DNA of 64,000 nt from Pseudomonas saponiphila (lineage in GTDB: Bacteria > Pseudomonadota > Gammaproteobacteria > Pseudomonadales > Pseudomonadaceae). Below the pieces are notes generated by a model that was not told the DNA's origin, made no database searches, and saw only the letters and a list, made by a program, of their open reading frames with translations. The stretch is taken from positions 2,314,501 to 2,378,500 of the forward strand of contig NZ_FNTJ01000001.1 of the NCBI RefSeq assembly GCF_900105185.1, in the 5' to 3' direction. This document shows positions 27,810 through 36,398 of this stretch, in pieces. A program made the translations under genes and the position numbers. How positions within the stretch are numbered: position 1 is the first letter of the stretch; every line of letters begins with the position of its first letter.

Positions 27810-28566
27810 CCGATGCGATTACAATCCAGAACCCGCGCAACCGGGGTGGAAGCACCGGTCACGTATTAGCGAAACGCTCGGTCACGTTCACCGAAATCCG
27901 CAACGTGGTGGATGATCTGAACTTTGGTGGCTTCATAAATATTTGGGGACGTTACGACCGCTTCGTTCTCTCGGGCGACATCATGTATGTCGATACAACA
28001 GATATCCATGATGTCGGCCCGCTGCCTGCATTCTCAATTCCCGGTCTTGGCGTAATACCGCCGGGAGGCAACATCGATGCGAAGGTCGACACGAAACAAT
28101 TCACCGCAACACTCATGGGCGGCTACCGGGTCATCGATGCACCTGGGTTCAGCCTCGATGCCCTGGCCGGTGCCCGCGTTTGGCACATCTCCAACAGGGT
28201 GAAGGTTACCGGAAGCCTTGGCGGCCTAAGCAAGTCTGTCAGCTATCACGAAAGCTTCGGCTGGGTCGACCCGCTGGTCGGCCTGCGTGCGTTCCTTCCC
28301 ATCACGCAAAAGCTCTCCGTTCAGGGGCAGGCCGATATCGGTGGGTTTGGCGCAGGCTCCGACTTCACATGGTCGACCCTGGTTACCGTCAATTATGCTT
28401 TCAGAGACAACCTTTCCACCTCCGTAGGCTATAAGTTGCTCGACGTCGATTACGATTACAACGGCCATGTCTACGACACGCGCCTCAGCGGCCCGGCACT
28501 CGGAATGACCTATCGGTTTTGATCAGCAAAGGCTTCGCACAGCCGTTCCAAGGATTGGTACTCACT

Positions 28567-29622
28567 ATGTCTAAATTCGTACTCACGCTTGCCACCTTAA
28601 CTGCAGCCGTCGCTCTGCTGGGCGCCGAAGTCCAGGCCTGTACAAGGGCTGTTTATCATGGCCCTGACGGCAGGAATATCACCGGCCGCAATATGGACTT
28701 CAAGGACGCCATGGTTAGCAACTTCTGGGTCTTCCCTCGCGGGATGAAGCGCAATGGAGCCGCCGGTTCGCGCTCACTTGAATGGACATCGAAATTCGGC
28801 AGCCTGGCCGTGTCTGGCTATGACATTTCGACGGTAGACGGCATGAATGAAGCCGGCCTCAACGCCAGCCTGCTATGGCTCAACGCCACAGAGTTTCCCA
28901 AGGACGACGGGAAGACGCCTCGCATGTCGCTCTCGATCTGGGCACAGTTCTATCTTGATCAATTCGCGACGGTGTCAGAGGCGGTCGAATATACGCGCAG
29001 CCATCCCGTGCAGGTCGTAAGTGGTGAAGTACCCGGTCGCCCCGGCAGCCTAGCGCCGCTGCATTTGACGCTCTCCGATGCTTCTGGCGACAGTGCTGTA
29101 CTGGAGTGGATCGGCGGGAAGCTGAGCATTCATCATGATCGCAAGTATCAAGTAGTGACGAACGACCCGCCCTACGACAGCCAACTCGCTAACCAGAAAT
29201 ATTGGAGCGCGGTAGACCCTCTCAATTTCCTTCCCGGTAGTGGCCGCTCCGAAGACCGTTACCTACGCGCCGGTTTTTACATTAACGCAGTGACCCAAAG
29301 CGACGACCCCCGGATCTCCGCCGCCGCAGTGTTCAGCGTTATCCGCAACGCTTCGGTACCCTACGGCGTAAGCCTTCCTGAATCACCGAACCTTTCCACG
29401 ACCCGCTGGCGTGTGGTGGCTGACCAGAAAGGCATGCTTTTCTATGGTGAGTCGGCAACTTCACCCAACATTTTCTGGGTGGATCTGAAGAAGCTCGATT
29501 TCTCTGAAGGTGCACCTGTCCGCAAACTCGACCTCGGTGTGGACATGAACCGTATTCTTACCGGGGAGGCATCAGGCCAATTCGTTACGGAAAAACCGTT
29601 CGACTTTATGGCCGTTGAATGA
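28567..29622 (+). CDS. Periplasmic choloylglycine-hydrolase-family amidase (Ntn hydrolase)
   Basis: The protein has 351 residues with a signal peptide cleaved before Cys25 (AEVQA|C). The exposed N-terminal cysteine is the nucleophile of this family. GRNMDFKD, DGMNEAGLNASLLW, VVTNDPPYD and RNASVPYG carry the other conserved residues. Family members hydrolyse linear amide bonds in bile salts, penicillin V and, in several Gram-negative enzymes, N-acyl-homoserine lactones. An acyl-amide or quorum-signal substrate is plausible here. It follows the split outer-membrane protein gene, so IS insertion may also cut its transcription. Confidence 0.9.
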   Translation: MSKFVLTLATLTAAVALLGAEVQACTRAVYHGPDGRNITGRNMDFKDAMVSNFWVFPRGMKRNGAAGSRSLEWTSKFGSLAVSGYDISTVDGMNEAGLNASLLWLNATEFPKDDGKTPRMSLSIWAQFYLDQFATVSEAVEYTRSHPVQVVSGEVPGRPGSLAPLHLTLSDASGDSAVLEWIGGKLSIHHDRKYQVVTNDPPYDSQLANQKYWSAVDPLNFLPGSGRSEDRYLRAGFYINAVTQSDDPRISAAAVFSVIRNASVPYGVSLPESPNLSTTRWRVVADQKGMLFYGESATSPNIFWVDLKKLDFSEGAPVRKLDLGVDMNRILTGEASGQFVTEKPFDFMAVE

Positions 29623-29653
29623 ACCTCAGCCAAGACTCGTAGTGTTTCGAAAG

Positions 29654-29818
29654 TGTAGTGGTCAACTAATCCCGGACACGACGTTAAGTTTTTTCTCGGC
29701 CTGAGTTGGGGCTATCCCATCGTTGAACTGGTGCGGTCGAATCCAGTTGTAGCGATGCATCAGGTATCTGTCGAGCATTCTCGCCTAAATGGGTGTCCGG
29801 AATCATTAGACCACTACA
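29654..29818 (-). mobile_element. Internally deleted IS3-type relic (MITE-like, 165 bp)
   Basis: The two ends form an imperfect inverted repeat starting TGTAGTGGTC and ending GGACAC. The interior still encodes, on the minus strand, the last residues of an IS3-family OrfB (LDRYLMHRYNWIRPHQFNDG and AQAEKKLNVVSGIS). Only the extreme 3' end of the transposase and the two tips remain, so it could move only with help from a full element. Confidence 0.75.
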
Positions 29819-29941
29819 AGGCCTATAGTTGGAGCTCGCGTTCTACAACGATTGCGACACGCTCGACTATTGCGTAGGCGTCTGCCCAAGTCACCTTGCG
29901 TGACTCAAGAACCTGCTGAGTCGGCAACCAGAAGTCGAAGG

Positions 29942-30337
29942 TCAGTCAGCGCTGTGACATACGCAACATATCTTGTTGCCGTCGGGGTCTCTGATGTAAG
30001 CACCGTAATAATCCGGAGAGTATTGAGGACGCAGCCCTGGTGCACCTTCGTCTGATGCTCCGTTAGCCATAGCGATCGCATAGAAGTCATCAACCTGCGC
30101 CCGCGTTTGGGCTTCGAAAGCAACCATCGACCCGTTACCTGGTGTCGCGCGTTCGCCATTTAGAGGGCTATAGATGCAGAACGCTGTACCTGAGTCAGTC
30201 GTGCTTTGGGTGAATAGAGCGCGTTCAGGATTGTGCTTGAGGGTAAGCAACTTGATGCCTAGCGGTACAAGTAGCCGCCCATAGAAGTTTGTGGAGCTGG
30301 CGAGGTCGTTGGTGCCGATTGTGACATGGCTGAACAT
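29942..30337 (-). CDS. VOC-family (glyoxalase-like) protein
   Basis: This 131-residue protein has the paired beta-alpha-beta-beta-beta pattern of the vicinal oxygen chelate fold: MFSHVTIGTNDLASSTNFYGRLL at the start, FCIYSPLNG in the middle and YYGAYIRDPDGNKICCVCH at the end. Metal-binding positions are the first His, and a Tyr/Asp near the end. The reaction is unknown. The ATG at 30337 matches the family start; the frame is open further upstream. Confidence 0.85.
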   Translation of the reverse strand: MFSHVTIGTNDLASSTNFYGRLLVPLGIKLLTLKHNPERALFTQSTTDSGTAFCIYSPLNGERATPGNGSMVAFEAQTRAQVDDFYAIAMANGASDEGAPGLRPQYSPDYYGAYIRDPDGNKICCVCHSAD

Positions 30338-30433
30338 GAGGCGCTCCGATGGGATCAGGGTACATCGACAGTAGATTCCGACCTTGCTCGCATAAGGTGT
30401 ATTGGCCGGACGCTTACTGTCTATCGTCGCCAT

Positions 30434-31250
30434 GTATTACCTCACCAGCCAGTAGGTGGAGAGCTGAGCGACCTCGTTTACGTCAGTTGATGACACCATG
30501 CTAGGAGTACGCAGAGGAAAATAATACTTATTTAATTGAAAAATAAGAATTTTCTTTCACTGCTCTGAATGCTGACATTTTATGAGGTCTTTCACTTGCG
30601 GTTTTAAGGCATAAGGCTATTCTAAATCGCAATTAAAGCTTGGTGCCAGCAATCGAAATTATTCTCAGGAAATAGTTGTGGCGCTCGTAGTCTGGGTCGC
30701 GAGACGTTCCTTTATACGGAGTTTACTCTAAGTAGCGACGTCGTTTTTATATTGGTTAACATCATGGGGGATGTGTGGTCAATTATTTTTAATTTGAATA
30801 GTGGCTTTATCTCTCCTTTATTTTCTAGAATCTAGTTTTGATTCCGTCTGCCTGTGTCTGGCAATGTGTGGGTTAGATCTATTTAATTTGCTTTGGAGGT
30901 TGTATGGAAGCAGGCGTCGAAGCTGATGGCAGTTCGGTAGAGATTTTATTTGTGGTTATGGCTTGGTAAACATATCTTGAGTGTAGAGGGCTAATTGTAG
31001 GATTTAAAGCGGTAGGTAATATGTTTCCAGAATGGCTTGTTGAAAGGTGAATAGGTGCTCGGCTTTATAAGGATAATGTAAGCAATGCCTAATATTTATT
31101 TGGAGTGATCCTGTTGGACTTGTCTCTCAGGGCAAAAAAATAAGGAGCTTCAGAGGGGCTATATATTCGGTCAGGTGAGTTAAAATTCATCGAGGCTTGA
31201 AAATATTAAAAAGCAAACTATGGTCTAAATGACGGTATGGAGGCTGTCAT
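30434..31250. other. AT-rich stretch of 0.8 kb with no clear gene
   Basis: Between the VOC gene and the hybrid kinase the DNA is strongly AT-rich and carries no frame of normal length. A hairpin CTTATTT/AAATAAG lies near 30527-30551. The only translation-like signal is the 21-codon frame at 30904. It is probably horizontally acquired sequence around the kinase gene. Confidence 0.5.
30904..30969 (+). CDS. Possible 21-residue peptide with a strong ribosome-binding site
   Basis: A GGAGG lies five bases before an ATG that opens a 21-codon frame (MEAGVEADGSSVEILFVVMAW). The site is better than most in the region, but nothing else supports expression. It could be a leader peptide or chance. It lies about 280 bp before the hybrid kinase gene on the same strand. 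Confidence 0.25.
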   Translation: MEAGVEADGSSVEILFVVMAW

Positions 31251-31252
31251 GA

Positions 31253-33127
31253 ATGTTCAAAATCAGACGGAAGACATGGGCTTTTCTCTTGGTTTATATC
31301 GTAGGTGTTAGCGGCTATATTTATTACCTCTATGCTGAGACTAAAGGAATTCTCACGGCTAATCTTAATGACAAGTTACGGCATGCCGCATTGGGGGGAG
31401 CGGCCATCCTCGGCGACCGCTACCATGATAACTTGGTAGACAAGCATTCCAAATCGGAGGCTGAAGACTGGAACACTATTCAGCGACTTTCTCAGTTCAA
31501 CGAGTCAATGGGTACTACCTTTGTCTACAGTGTAATAAAGCGGTCAGGGAAAGCCTATCTGGTCAGTTCAAGCGCATTGGAAAAGGAAATTCAAGAGCAG
31601 AACTTTGTACGCTTTTTTGATCCCTATCCTGATGCCAGTCAGGCTCTGCTCGATAGTTTTGATCGTACGGAGCCGACCTGGATTGATTACACGGATCATT
31701 GGGGGGATTTTCGTGCAGTCTTCATCCCAATGAAGTCTCAAGACGGCACGATTTATGTAGCTGGTGCAGAAATATTGTTGGCCAACTACTACCAGCAACT
31801 TGAGCAGGATTCCTTGCACCATATCATACTTGCCATTTTGGTATTTCTCGCCTTTAGTCTTTTGTTTGTGATTGACTTATTTCGTATGCGGACTCATCTC
31901 CAGCAATTGAAAGTAAATGAACAGGTTTTGAATCAGGCAAAAAATGCCGCCGAGGATGCAGATCGCTCAAAAACTAGATTTTTAGCTACTATGAGTCATG
32001 AGATTCGCACGCCTATGTACGGAGTTATTGGTGCGACGGAATTATTAGCAACTTCTTCTTTAAGTGTCGAGCAAAGTGGTCTGGTGAACACGATTCATAC
32101 TAGTGGGCGAGTCTTGCTATCTCTTATCGATAATATTCTCGACCTGGCAAAAATCGAAGCGGGAAAGCTTGAGTTGAGGCCTAGTGTATTTGAAGTAAGA
32201 AAGTTGGTGTCCTCCAGCCTTGAAATGATCAGGCAAAATGTTCAGGACAAGCCAATAACCATTGAGGCTGAGGTATCACCGAATGTGCCGACTTTGGTAA
32301 AAATCGATATCGATTGCCTTCGTCAGATATTGATAAACTTGATGGGGAATGCAGTAAAATTCACCGAAAGTGGAACAGTTTCGCTCCAGGTCAAGACCAG
32401 CAATTATCCCTCTCAATCTCGGCTGGACTTCTCTATATGCGATACCGGAATAGGTATCCCTAGGGAACGACAAGACAAGCTATTTATGCCCTTCGCTCAA
32501 CTCAACGGAGCGACGGGTCAACGCTTTACTGGGAGTGGTCTCGGTCTTTCGATTTGCAAGAATTTGGTCGAGGCGCAAGGAGGGACTTTATCCTTTACGA
32601 GTGAACTGGGTGTTGGATCAACATTTTCCTTCTCTCTCCCCATAGAGCTTTTTCCTGCTTCGGAAATCCCCTCCAGAAATGATCATGAGCTAGTGGTGAG
32701 CTTCGACTCGTCTTTTTCTAGAAGTTATTGTCTCAATATCTTATTAGTGGAAAATCATCCGATTAACCAAAAAGTTGCCTTGGAAATGCTACATGCGCTT
32801 GGTTATTCACCTACGCTTGCGTCAAATGGTCTGGAGGCAGTCAATCAGTGTATGACATGGACTCCAGACATTATTTTCATGGATATAAATATGCCAGTTA
32901 TGGATGGGCTAGAAGCTATCCGCAGAATTCGTAGCCTACCATTGGGCGATACTTGTTACATTGTTGCGTTTACCGCAAGCGCGTTTTCTAGCGAAATAAA
33001 ACGCTTTAAGGCCGCCGGCGCCAATGATATTTTAACCAAGCCGGCAAACTTCCAAAGTCTGACCCGAGTACTTCAGCATGCAGCCAACTATCAGCAATTG
33101 CGGGCCAGTGATTTGGTAGCTGGTTGA
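31253..33127 (+). CDS. Membrane hybrid sensor histidine kinase/response regulator
   Basis: The protein has 624 residues. One membrane helix spans residues 8-28, a periplasmic sensor region follows to about 188, and a second helix spans 189-209. The kinase core has LATMSHEIRTPM (His249), an N-box LINLMGNAVKFTES and G-boxes CDTGIGIP and GSGLGLSICKNLVEAQGG. A C-terminal receiver domain (about 494-612) carries Asp544 in IIFMDINMP. No HPt domain or partner regulator is adjacent. The gene is much AT-richer than the core genome, which points to transfer. A GGAGG nearby fits ATG 31253, or ATG 31249 in another frame. Confidence 0.9.
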   Translation: MFKIRRKTWAFLLVYIVGVSGYIYYLYAETKGILTANLNDKLRHAALGGAAILGDRYHDNLVDKHSKSEAEDWNTIQRLSQFNESMGTTFVYSVIKRSGKAYLVSSSALEKEIQEQNFVRFFDPYPDASQALLDSFDRTEPTWIDYTDHWGDFRAVFIPMKSQDGTIYVAGAEILLANYYQQLEQDSLHHIILAILVFLAFSLLFVIDLFRMRTHLQQLKVNEQVLNQAKNAAEDADRSKTRFLATMSHEIRTPMYGVIGATELLATSSLSVEQSGLVNTIHTSGRVLLSLIDNILDLAKIEAGKLELRPSVFEVRKLVSSSLEMIRQNVQDKPITIEAEVSPNVPTLVKIDIDCLRQILINLMGNAVKFTESGTVSLQVKTSNYPSQSRLDFSICDTGIGIPRERQDKLFMPFAQLNGATGQRFTGSGLGLSICKNLVEAQGGTLSFTSELGVGSTFSFSLPIELFPASEIPSRNDHELVVSFDSSFSRSYCLNILLVENHPINQKVALEMLHALGYSPTLASNGLEAVNQCMTWTPDIIFMDINMPVMDGLEAIRRIRSLPLGDTCYIVAFTASAFSSEIKRFKAAGANDILTKPANFQSLTRVLQHAANYQQLRASDLVAG

Positions 33128-33146
33128 GCTTCAGGTTGAAATGCTC

Positions 33147-33965
33147 TCAGGGCAAAAACGCCATTACGGAAACAGGAGAGCCTGACCCCTCTTTAAGTCT
33201 AAGAATACCAATGGCCAGAGTTGAACCCTTCGCAGGTAGTTGATCGAGATTGGTTAAGCACTCTAGGACGATACCATTTTCCGCCAAAATTTGGCGGTTG
33301 GTGGCGTAAACCGTATCTTGGCCTGGATCAACACCATGTGTATCTATTCCGACACCAGCTATCTTGCGTTCTTCGAGTAGAAATTTGGTCGTAGCAGCGC
33401 CCACGCCAGGAAAGTGCGGGCCTTTCGCGTCTTCATTGATAAAACGCTTGGGATCATTCCACAGGGCTTGCCATCCCGTATAAAATAAAACCAATGAATT
33501 TGGGGGAATACGGCCATTGGCCTGTTCCCATTTCTCGATATCTTGAAGGTCAATCACATAGTCCGGGTTATCTCTAGCCTTGGCTCGTATATCAATCACG
33601 ACGGCTGGGCGTATCAAAGACTCTGGTTTATAGGCGTCTATTCCAATGGCATTAGGATAAAAACTATTGGGAGCATTCATGTGGGTCGCGCTGTGCTCGC
33701 CAATACTGAATCGGCGCAGGTAATAACCGTCTTTTTCTTGTAAGGCTATTACGTCAAACTCCACTGGAGGGTCGTTAGGCCAGAGCGGGATAGTGGAACT
33801 AATAATATGGCTTAGATCAATTACTTTTTGAAACTGAATGCTCTGCATTTTGTTGGTATCCTTACTCTCTTCAAGATTTACTCCGATAGCTGTCGCTGAC
33901 AAAGTGGTCAGTATAGCAATGGATGTCCATTTGAAATATCCCTTGTGCTTCCTTGATGTCGCCAT
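33147..33965 (-). CDS. Exported cyclase-family protein (kynurenine-formamidase-like fold)
   Basis: The 272-residue protein has an N-terminal hydrophobic segment (WTSIAILTTLSATAIGV) that should export or anchor it. Then comes a cyclase domain with IDLSHIISSTIPLWPNDPP, a metal-site-like segment GEHSATHMNAPNSFYP, and VGIDTHGVDPG. The classical motif HxGTHxDxPxH is altered (Thr kept, Asp to Asn, last His missing), so metal binding and activity are uncertain. It is AT-rich like the kinase gene and converges on it. Their joint origin suggests a shared island. Confidence 0.78.
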   Translation of the reverse strand: MATSRKHKGYFKWTSIAILTTLSATAIGVNLEESKDTNKMQSIQFQKVIDLSHIISSTIPLWPNDPPVEFDVIALQEKDGYYLRRFSIGEHSATHMNAPNSFYPNAIGIDAYKPESLIRPAVVIDIRAKARDNPDYVIDLQDIEKWEQANGRIPPNSLVLFYTGWQALWNDPKRFINEDAKGPHFPGVGAATTKFLLEERKIAGVGIDTHGVDPGQDTVYATNRQILAENGIVLECLTNLDQLPAKGSTLAIGILRLKEGSGSPVSVMAFLP

Positions 33966-34270
33966 TGTAATTGACTTCCCTTTAACTTAAGAGGTGACTC
34001 GTATTTTTGCGACTGCTTGCAATGTTAGGGAGAATCTTTGAGGGGCTCGATCATAACGGATAGAACAGCTGGCCTGCAGCCTTGGTTCTCGGTGATTCAT
34101 TAAAACTTTGGTTATGATCGCATTATTCGGTTATCGCAACTGATGTGAGATTTGCTTCGTGGGGCTGGCAGGTTGCTATTTAGCCCAGAGGGATGTAGTG
34201 GAACGAGAGCTTACGAGGCGTCGATAGCAGCATGCCAGTCCTGGCGCCTCGACTCGACGGAGGAGAGGCA
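33966..34270. other. Intergenic stretch without a recognised feature
   Basis: This is the 305 bp between the divergent cyclase-family and HAD genes. It presumably holds both promoters, but I cannot point to a convincing element. Confidence 0.4.
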
Positions 34271-34978
34271 ATGAATACGCTTCAAGCATTGATTTTCGAT
34301 GTCCAGGGGACCGTCACCGATTTTCGTTCGAGTATCGCGCAGCAGGCGTTAGCCATTGCGGGCGCGCGGGCTCCCGGCGTCGACTGGGGCCGTTTTGTCG
34401 ATGATTGGCGAGGCAAGTATCGTCCGGCCCTCGATGACATTCTTTGCGGCAGGCGGCCATGGTCGTCTGTGGATCGCCTTTATCGCAGTGCACTCGATGA
34501 GGTCATCGAGACGTACGATTTAGGATTCCTCAACCCGGAGGAGCGTGAGCGCATCAATTTCGCTTGGCAGGCGATCGCTCCCTGGCCCGATGCCGTCCAG
34601 GGACTGAACCGACTTAAGGCGCGATTCAAGATAGCGACCTTGTCAAATGCCGACGTCAGTGCGGTGGTCAATATTTCAAAGGTCGGACAATTACCTTGGG
34701 ATGCCATCTTCGCTGCCGAGATGGTTGGGACCTTCAAGCCCGATCCGCGGGCTTATGAAATGGCGCTCCGCTATCTGGGCGTGGCGGCCGGTGATGCCAT
34801 GATGGTTGCCTGTCACAAGTACGATCTGCTGGCCGCCGGGGACCTTGGCATGAAAACCGCGTTCGTGGCCAGGCCGCTGGAGTTTGGGCCGCAGGCCAAT
34901 GTCGATACGGCTTTCGATGAGCGGTTCGATATCAACGCTCGAGACTTCCTGGACTTGGCCGATCAACTCGACTGCTGA
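34271..34978 (+). CDS. HAD-superfamily hydrolase, haloacid-dehalogenase type II-like
   Basis: This 235-residue protein shows motif I LIFDVQGTVTD (nucleophile Asp10), motif II ATLSNAD, the lysine in GTFKPDPRAYEMALRYLG and the acidic end motif region MVACHKYDLLAAGDLGMKTAFV. This is the type II 2-haloacid dehalogenase pattern, with Gln replacing the usual Tyr after Asp-Val. Dehalogenase or phosphatase activity cannot be told apart here. GGAGAGG precedes the ATG at 34271. Confidence 0.88.
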   Translation: MNTLQALIFDVQGTVTDFRSSIAQQALAIAGARAPGVDWGRFVDDWRGKYRPALDDILCGRRPWSSVDRLYRSALDEVIETYDLGFLNPEERERINFAWQAIAPWPDAVQGLNRLKARFKIATLSNADVSAVVNISKVGQLPWDAIFAAEMVGTFKPDPRAYEMALRYLGVAAGDAMMVACHKYDLLAAGDLGMKTAFVARPLEFGPQANVDTAFDERFDINARDFLDLADQLDC

Positions 34979-35049
34979 GTCATAGCCGTGCCGGCCTAAT
35001 ACTGGATGATCCATGCTGCCGGGGAGGAGGCGACCGTGAGGCATATGGA

Positions 35050-35080
35050 GCAAAAAACGGATCCGAAATCCGTTTTTTGC
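35050..35080. terminator. Bidirectional Rho-independent terminator
   Basis: A perfect 13-bp stem GCAAAAAACGGAT / ATCCGTTTTTTGC lies between convergent genes (HAD hydrolase and YedK-type protein). The A and T runs at the stem bases serve both directions. Confidence 0.92.
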
Positions 35081-35098
35081 GGCTCCTGACACGTATCG

Positions 35099-35770
35099 CT
35101 ATACAGGTTCGATCAGTTCCTGCCCGTAATTTCTGACGTTGCCAACTGCGGTGCTCACCTTGAACCATTCGAATGCCTCTTCCGCTTCGCCCTGCTGCAG
35201 CGCCATATGCTCAGCGCGCTCCTTGGGCGTTGCTGGGTCTAGCCATTCCCGGGCCAGGTCCGGCGCCAGGACCACCGGCCGGCGGTCGTGAATGTCGACC
35301 ATTCCTCCCTCGCTATCTGCCGTGATAATCACAAACCCTTCGTGCTCGCTACGGTCCTGGCCAGGCAGTTGTCCGATTGAGGCGCACAGGATAGGTGAAC
35401 GGTTGCGGTGCCGGATCAGGTAGGGCTGCTTCTTCGGGCCGCCTTCGTCCACCCACTCGAACCAGTTGTCGACTGGGCATATGGCCCTGTGTGGCCATAT
35501 CTGCCGGAAGAATGGGCCATGGGCCACTTTCTCGACGCGGGCGTTTATCGGTGCCGCTCGGTCCGTAGCCCAGTGTGGCCGCCAGCCCCAGGTCACAGGA
35601 TCTGCATAGAGCATGTCGTTGGCGATATGGAAGAGTGCGAGTTGCATCGTTGGCGCAGCGTTGTAGCGTCCCAGGGGTTGATCGCCGATGTTGTTGACCA
35701 CGGCCCCGGGCATGCTCAGGGCTGCGACGAAGTCGTGGATACCGCGGTATTGCGAGAGTCGTCCGCACAT
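35099..35770 (-). CDS. SOS-response-associated peptidase family protein (YedK/HMCES-like)
   Basis: This 223-residue protein begins with Met-Cys2, the residue that forms a thiazolidine link to abasic sites in single-stranded DNA. It also has NAAPTMQLALFH, the arginine/asparagine-rich APINARVEKV, NWFEW and the conserved histidine in VDIHDRRPVVL. It protects abasic sites during replication. The start is fixed by the need for Cys2. It follows the coiled-coil gene at 35791-36158 by about 20 bp. Confidence 0.9.
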   Translation of the reverse strand: MCGRLSQYRGIHDFVAALSMPGAVVNNIGDQPLGRYNAAPTMQLALFHIANDMLYADPVTWGWRPHWATDRAAPINARVEKVAHGPFFRQIWPHRAICPVDNWFEWVDEGGPKKQPYLIRHRNRSPILCASIGQLPGQDRSEHEGFVIITADSEGGMVDIHDRRPVVLAPDLAREWLDPATPKERAEHMALQQGEAEEAFEWFKVSTAVGNVRNYGQELIEPV

Positions 35771-35790
35771 GGCTGTGTCCTCGGTTGCTC

Positions 35791-36158
35791 TCAGCGTAGC
35801 TTTCCCCTGCCTCCGTGGGGGATCTGCCTGCGCAGATCCTCGTTCTCCCGGTCCGTGCACCGAACACTCAGCTCAAGGTCGCTGACTTTTTTCCGTAACC
35901 CGCAGCTTCTCCGGCCTTTTCACGCAGCCTCGCCAGGGCCTCGTCGCAGTCCCTCTCGGTCTGCGCCTGCATGTTGACCCGTTTGAAAATGTTTTCCCGG
36001 GCTGCGCGCAGTTGCAGGTTCAGTTCGGCGACCTCGTTCTCAAGCAGCAGGATGTGTTGCCTGCAGGTTTCAAGGGGCGCGGGGATTCCTAGCCAATTCG
36101 TTCGGCAGGAAGCCGGAGGAGGGCTGGTTATGGAACGCTTTGCGTGGAAGGGCGCCAA
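35791..36158 (-). CDS. Coiled-coil protein with apparent -1 frameshift at A_AAA_AAG
   Basis: The upstream frame (36158 to 35868) encodes a 96-residue coiled coil (LLENEVAELNLQLRAARENI, ERDCDEALARLREKAGEAA). It ends ten bases after the slippery heptamer A_AAA_AAG (35886-35892) in GYGKK. Moving to the -1 frame there continues the heptad pattern as VSDLELSVRCTDRENEDLRRQI to a stop at 35791, just before the YedK-type gene. Either the frame shifts by programme or a base was lost. The start is also uncertain: only TTG at 36158 is available. Function is unknown. Confidence 0.55.
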
Positions 36159-36175
36159 TCCTGAACGCCAGACAC

Positions 36176-36203
36176 AAAAAAGCCCTGAAAAATCAGGGCT
36201 TTC
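36176..36203. terminator. Rho-independent terminator
   Basis: The inverted repeat AAAGCCCTGA / TCAGGGCTTT with an A-rich loop lies just downstream of the tRNA fragment. It is probably the old terminator of the host tRNA-Ser gene on the minus strand. Confidence 0.8.
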
Positions 36204-36214
36204 TCGTTGAGATT

Positions 36215-36275
36215 TGGCGGAGGCGTAGAGATTCGAACTCTAGGACCTGTTACAGTCGGCGGTTTTCAAGACCGC
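36215..36275 (-). other. attL: displaced 3' part of tRNA-Ser(UGA)
   Basis: The minus strand holds the anticodon arm GCGGT-CTTGAAA-ACCGC (anticodon UGA) and the variable arm GAC-TGTAACA-GGTC. The T arm TAGAG-TTCGAAT-CTCTA and the acceptor end CGCCTCC-G-CCA follow. The acceptor 5' strand and D arm are absent, so this is not a working tRNA. A 3' fragment next to an integrase gene is the usual mark of an integrative phage. The intact gene should be rebuilt at the other junction, outside the window. Confidence 0.88.
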
Positions 36276-36398
36276 TATGCAAAGGCCCATAGATCAAGAG
36301 GTCTAGAGTTTTTTCATTGCAAAACTTTGGTTTTTTGAATGCTCTACAGGCCGCATTCTACAAGGGGCGTCTTTCGCGTTTTGTAACGGCTTTTCCTC

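Larger units (their letters stand above)
25262..27902 (+). mobile_element. IS21-family element, copy 1 (2,641 bp)
   Basis: The ends are TGCGGATTTCGG and CCGAAATCCGCA, and both tips carry repeated GTGACCG-type motifs as in IS21 elements. The 7-bp direct repeat ACGTGGT flanks it (25255-25261 and 27903-27909). It carries istA and istB. It is the same length and appears identical in sequence to the copy at 47017-49657, in the same orientation, so one is a very recent transposition product. Confidence 0.95.
24930..28522 (+). pseudogene. Outer-membrane beta-barrel protein gene split by the IS21-type element
   Basis: The N-terminal part (24930-25261) has a perfect AAGGAGG site before the ATG and a long export signal ending near SAHAAHG, then LQVTPYIWAARLDG. 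The C-terminal part (27910-28522) ends in a terminal aromatic residue (GMTYRF), as in barrel proteins. Removing the element and one 7-bp duplication rejoins the frame exactly (FSDVV then DDLNFGGF) into 314 codons. The gene was therefore intact before insertion. It lies 44 bp upstream of the acylase gene and was probably co-transcribed with it. The ligand is unknown. Confidence 0.88.

Noticed and set aside
36215..36275. A working tRNA-Ser gene
   Set aside because: The 5' acceptor strand and D arm are missing. Only the part from the anticodon arm to CCA is present, which fits an attachment-site remnant.
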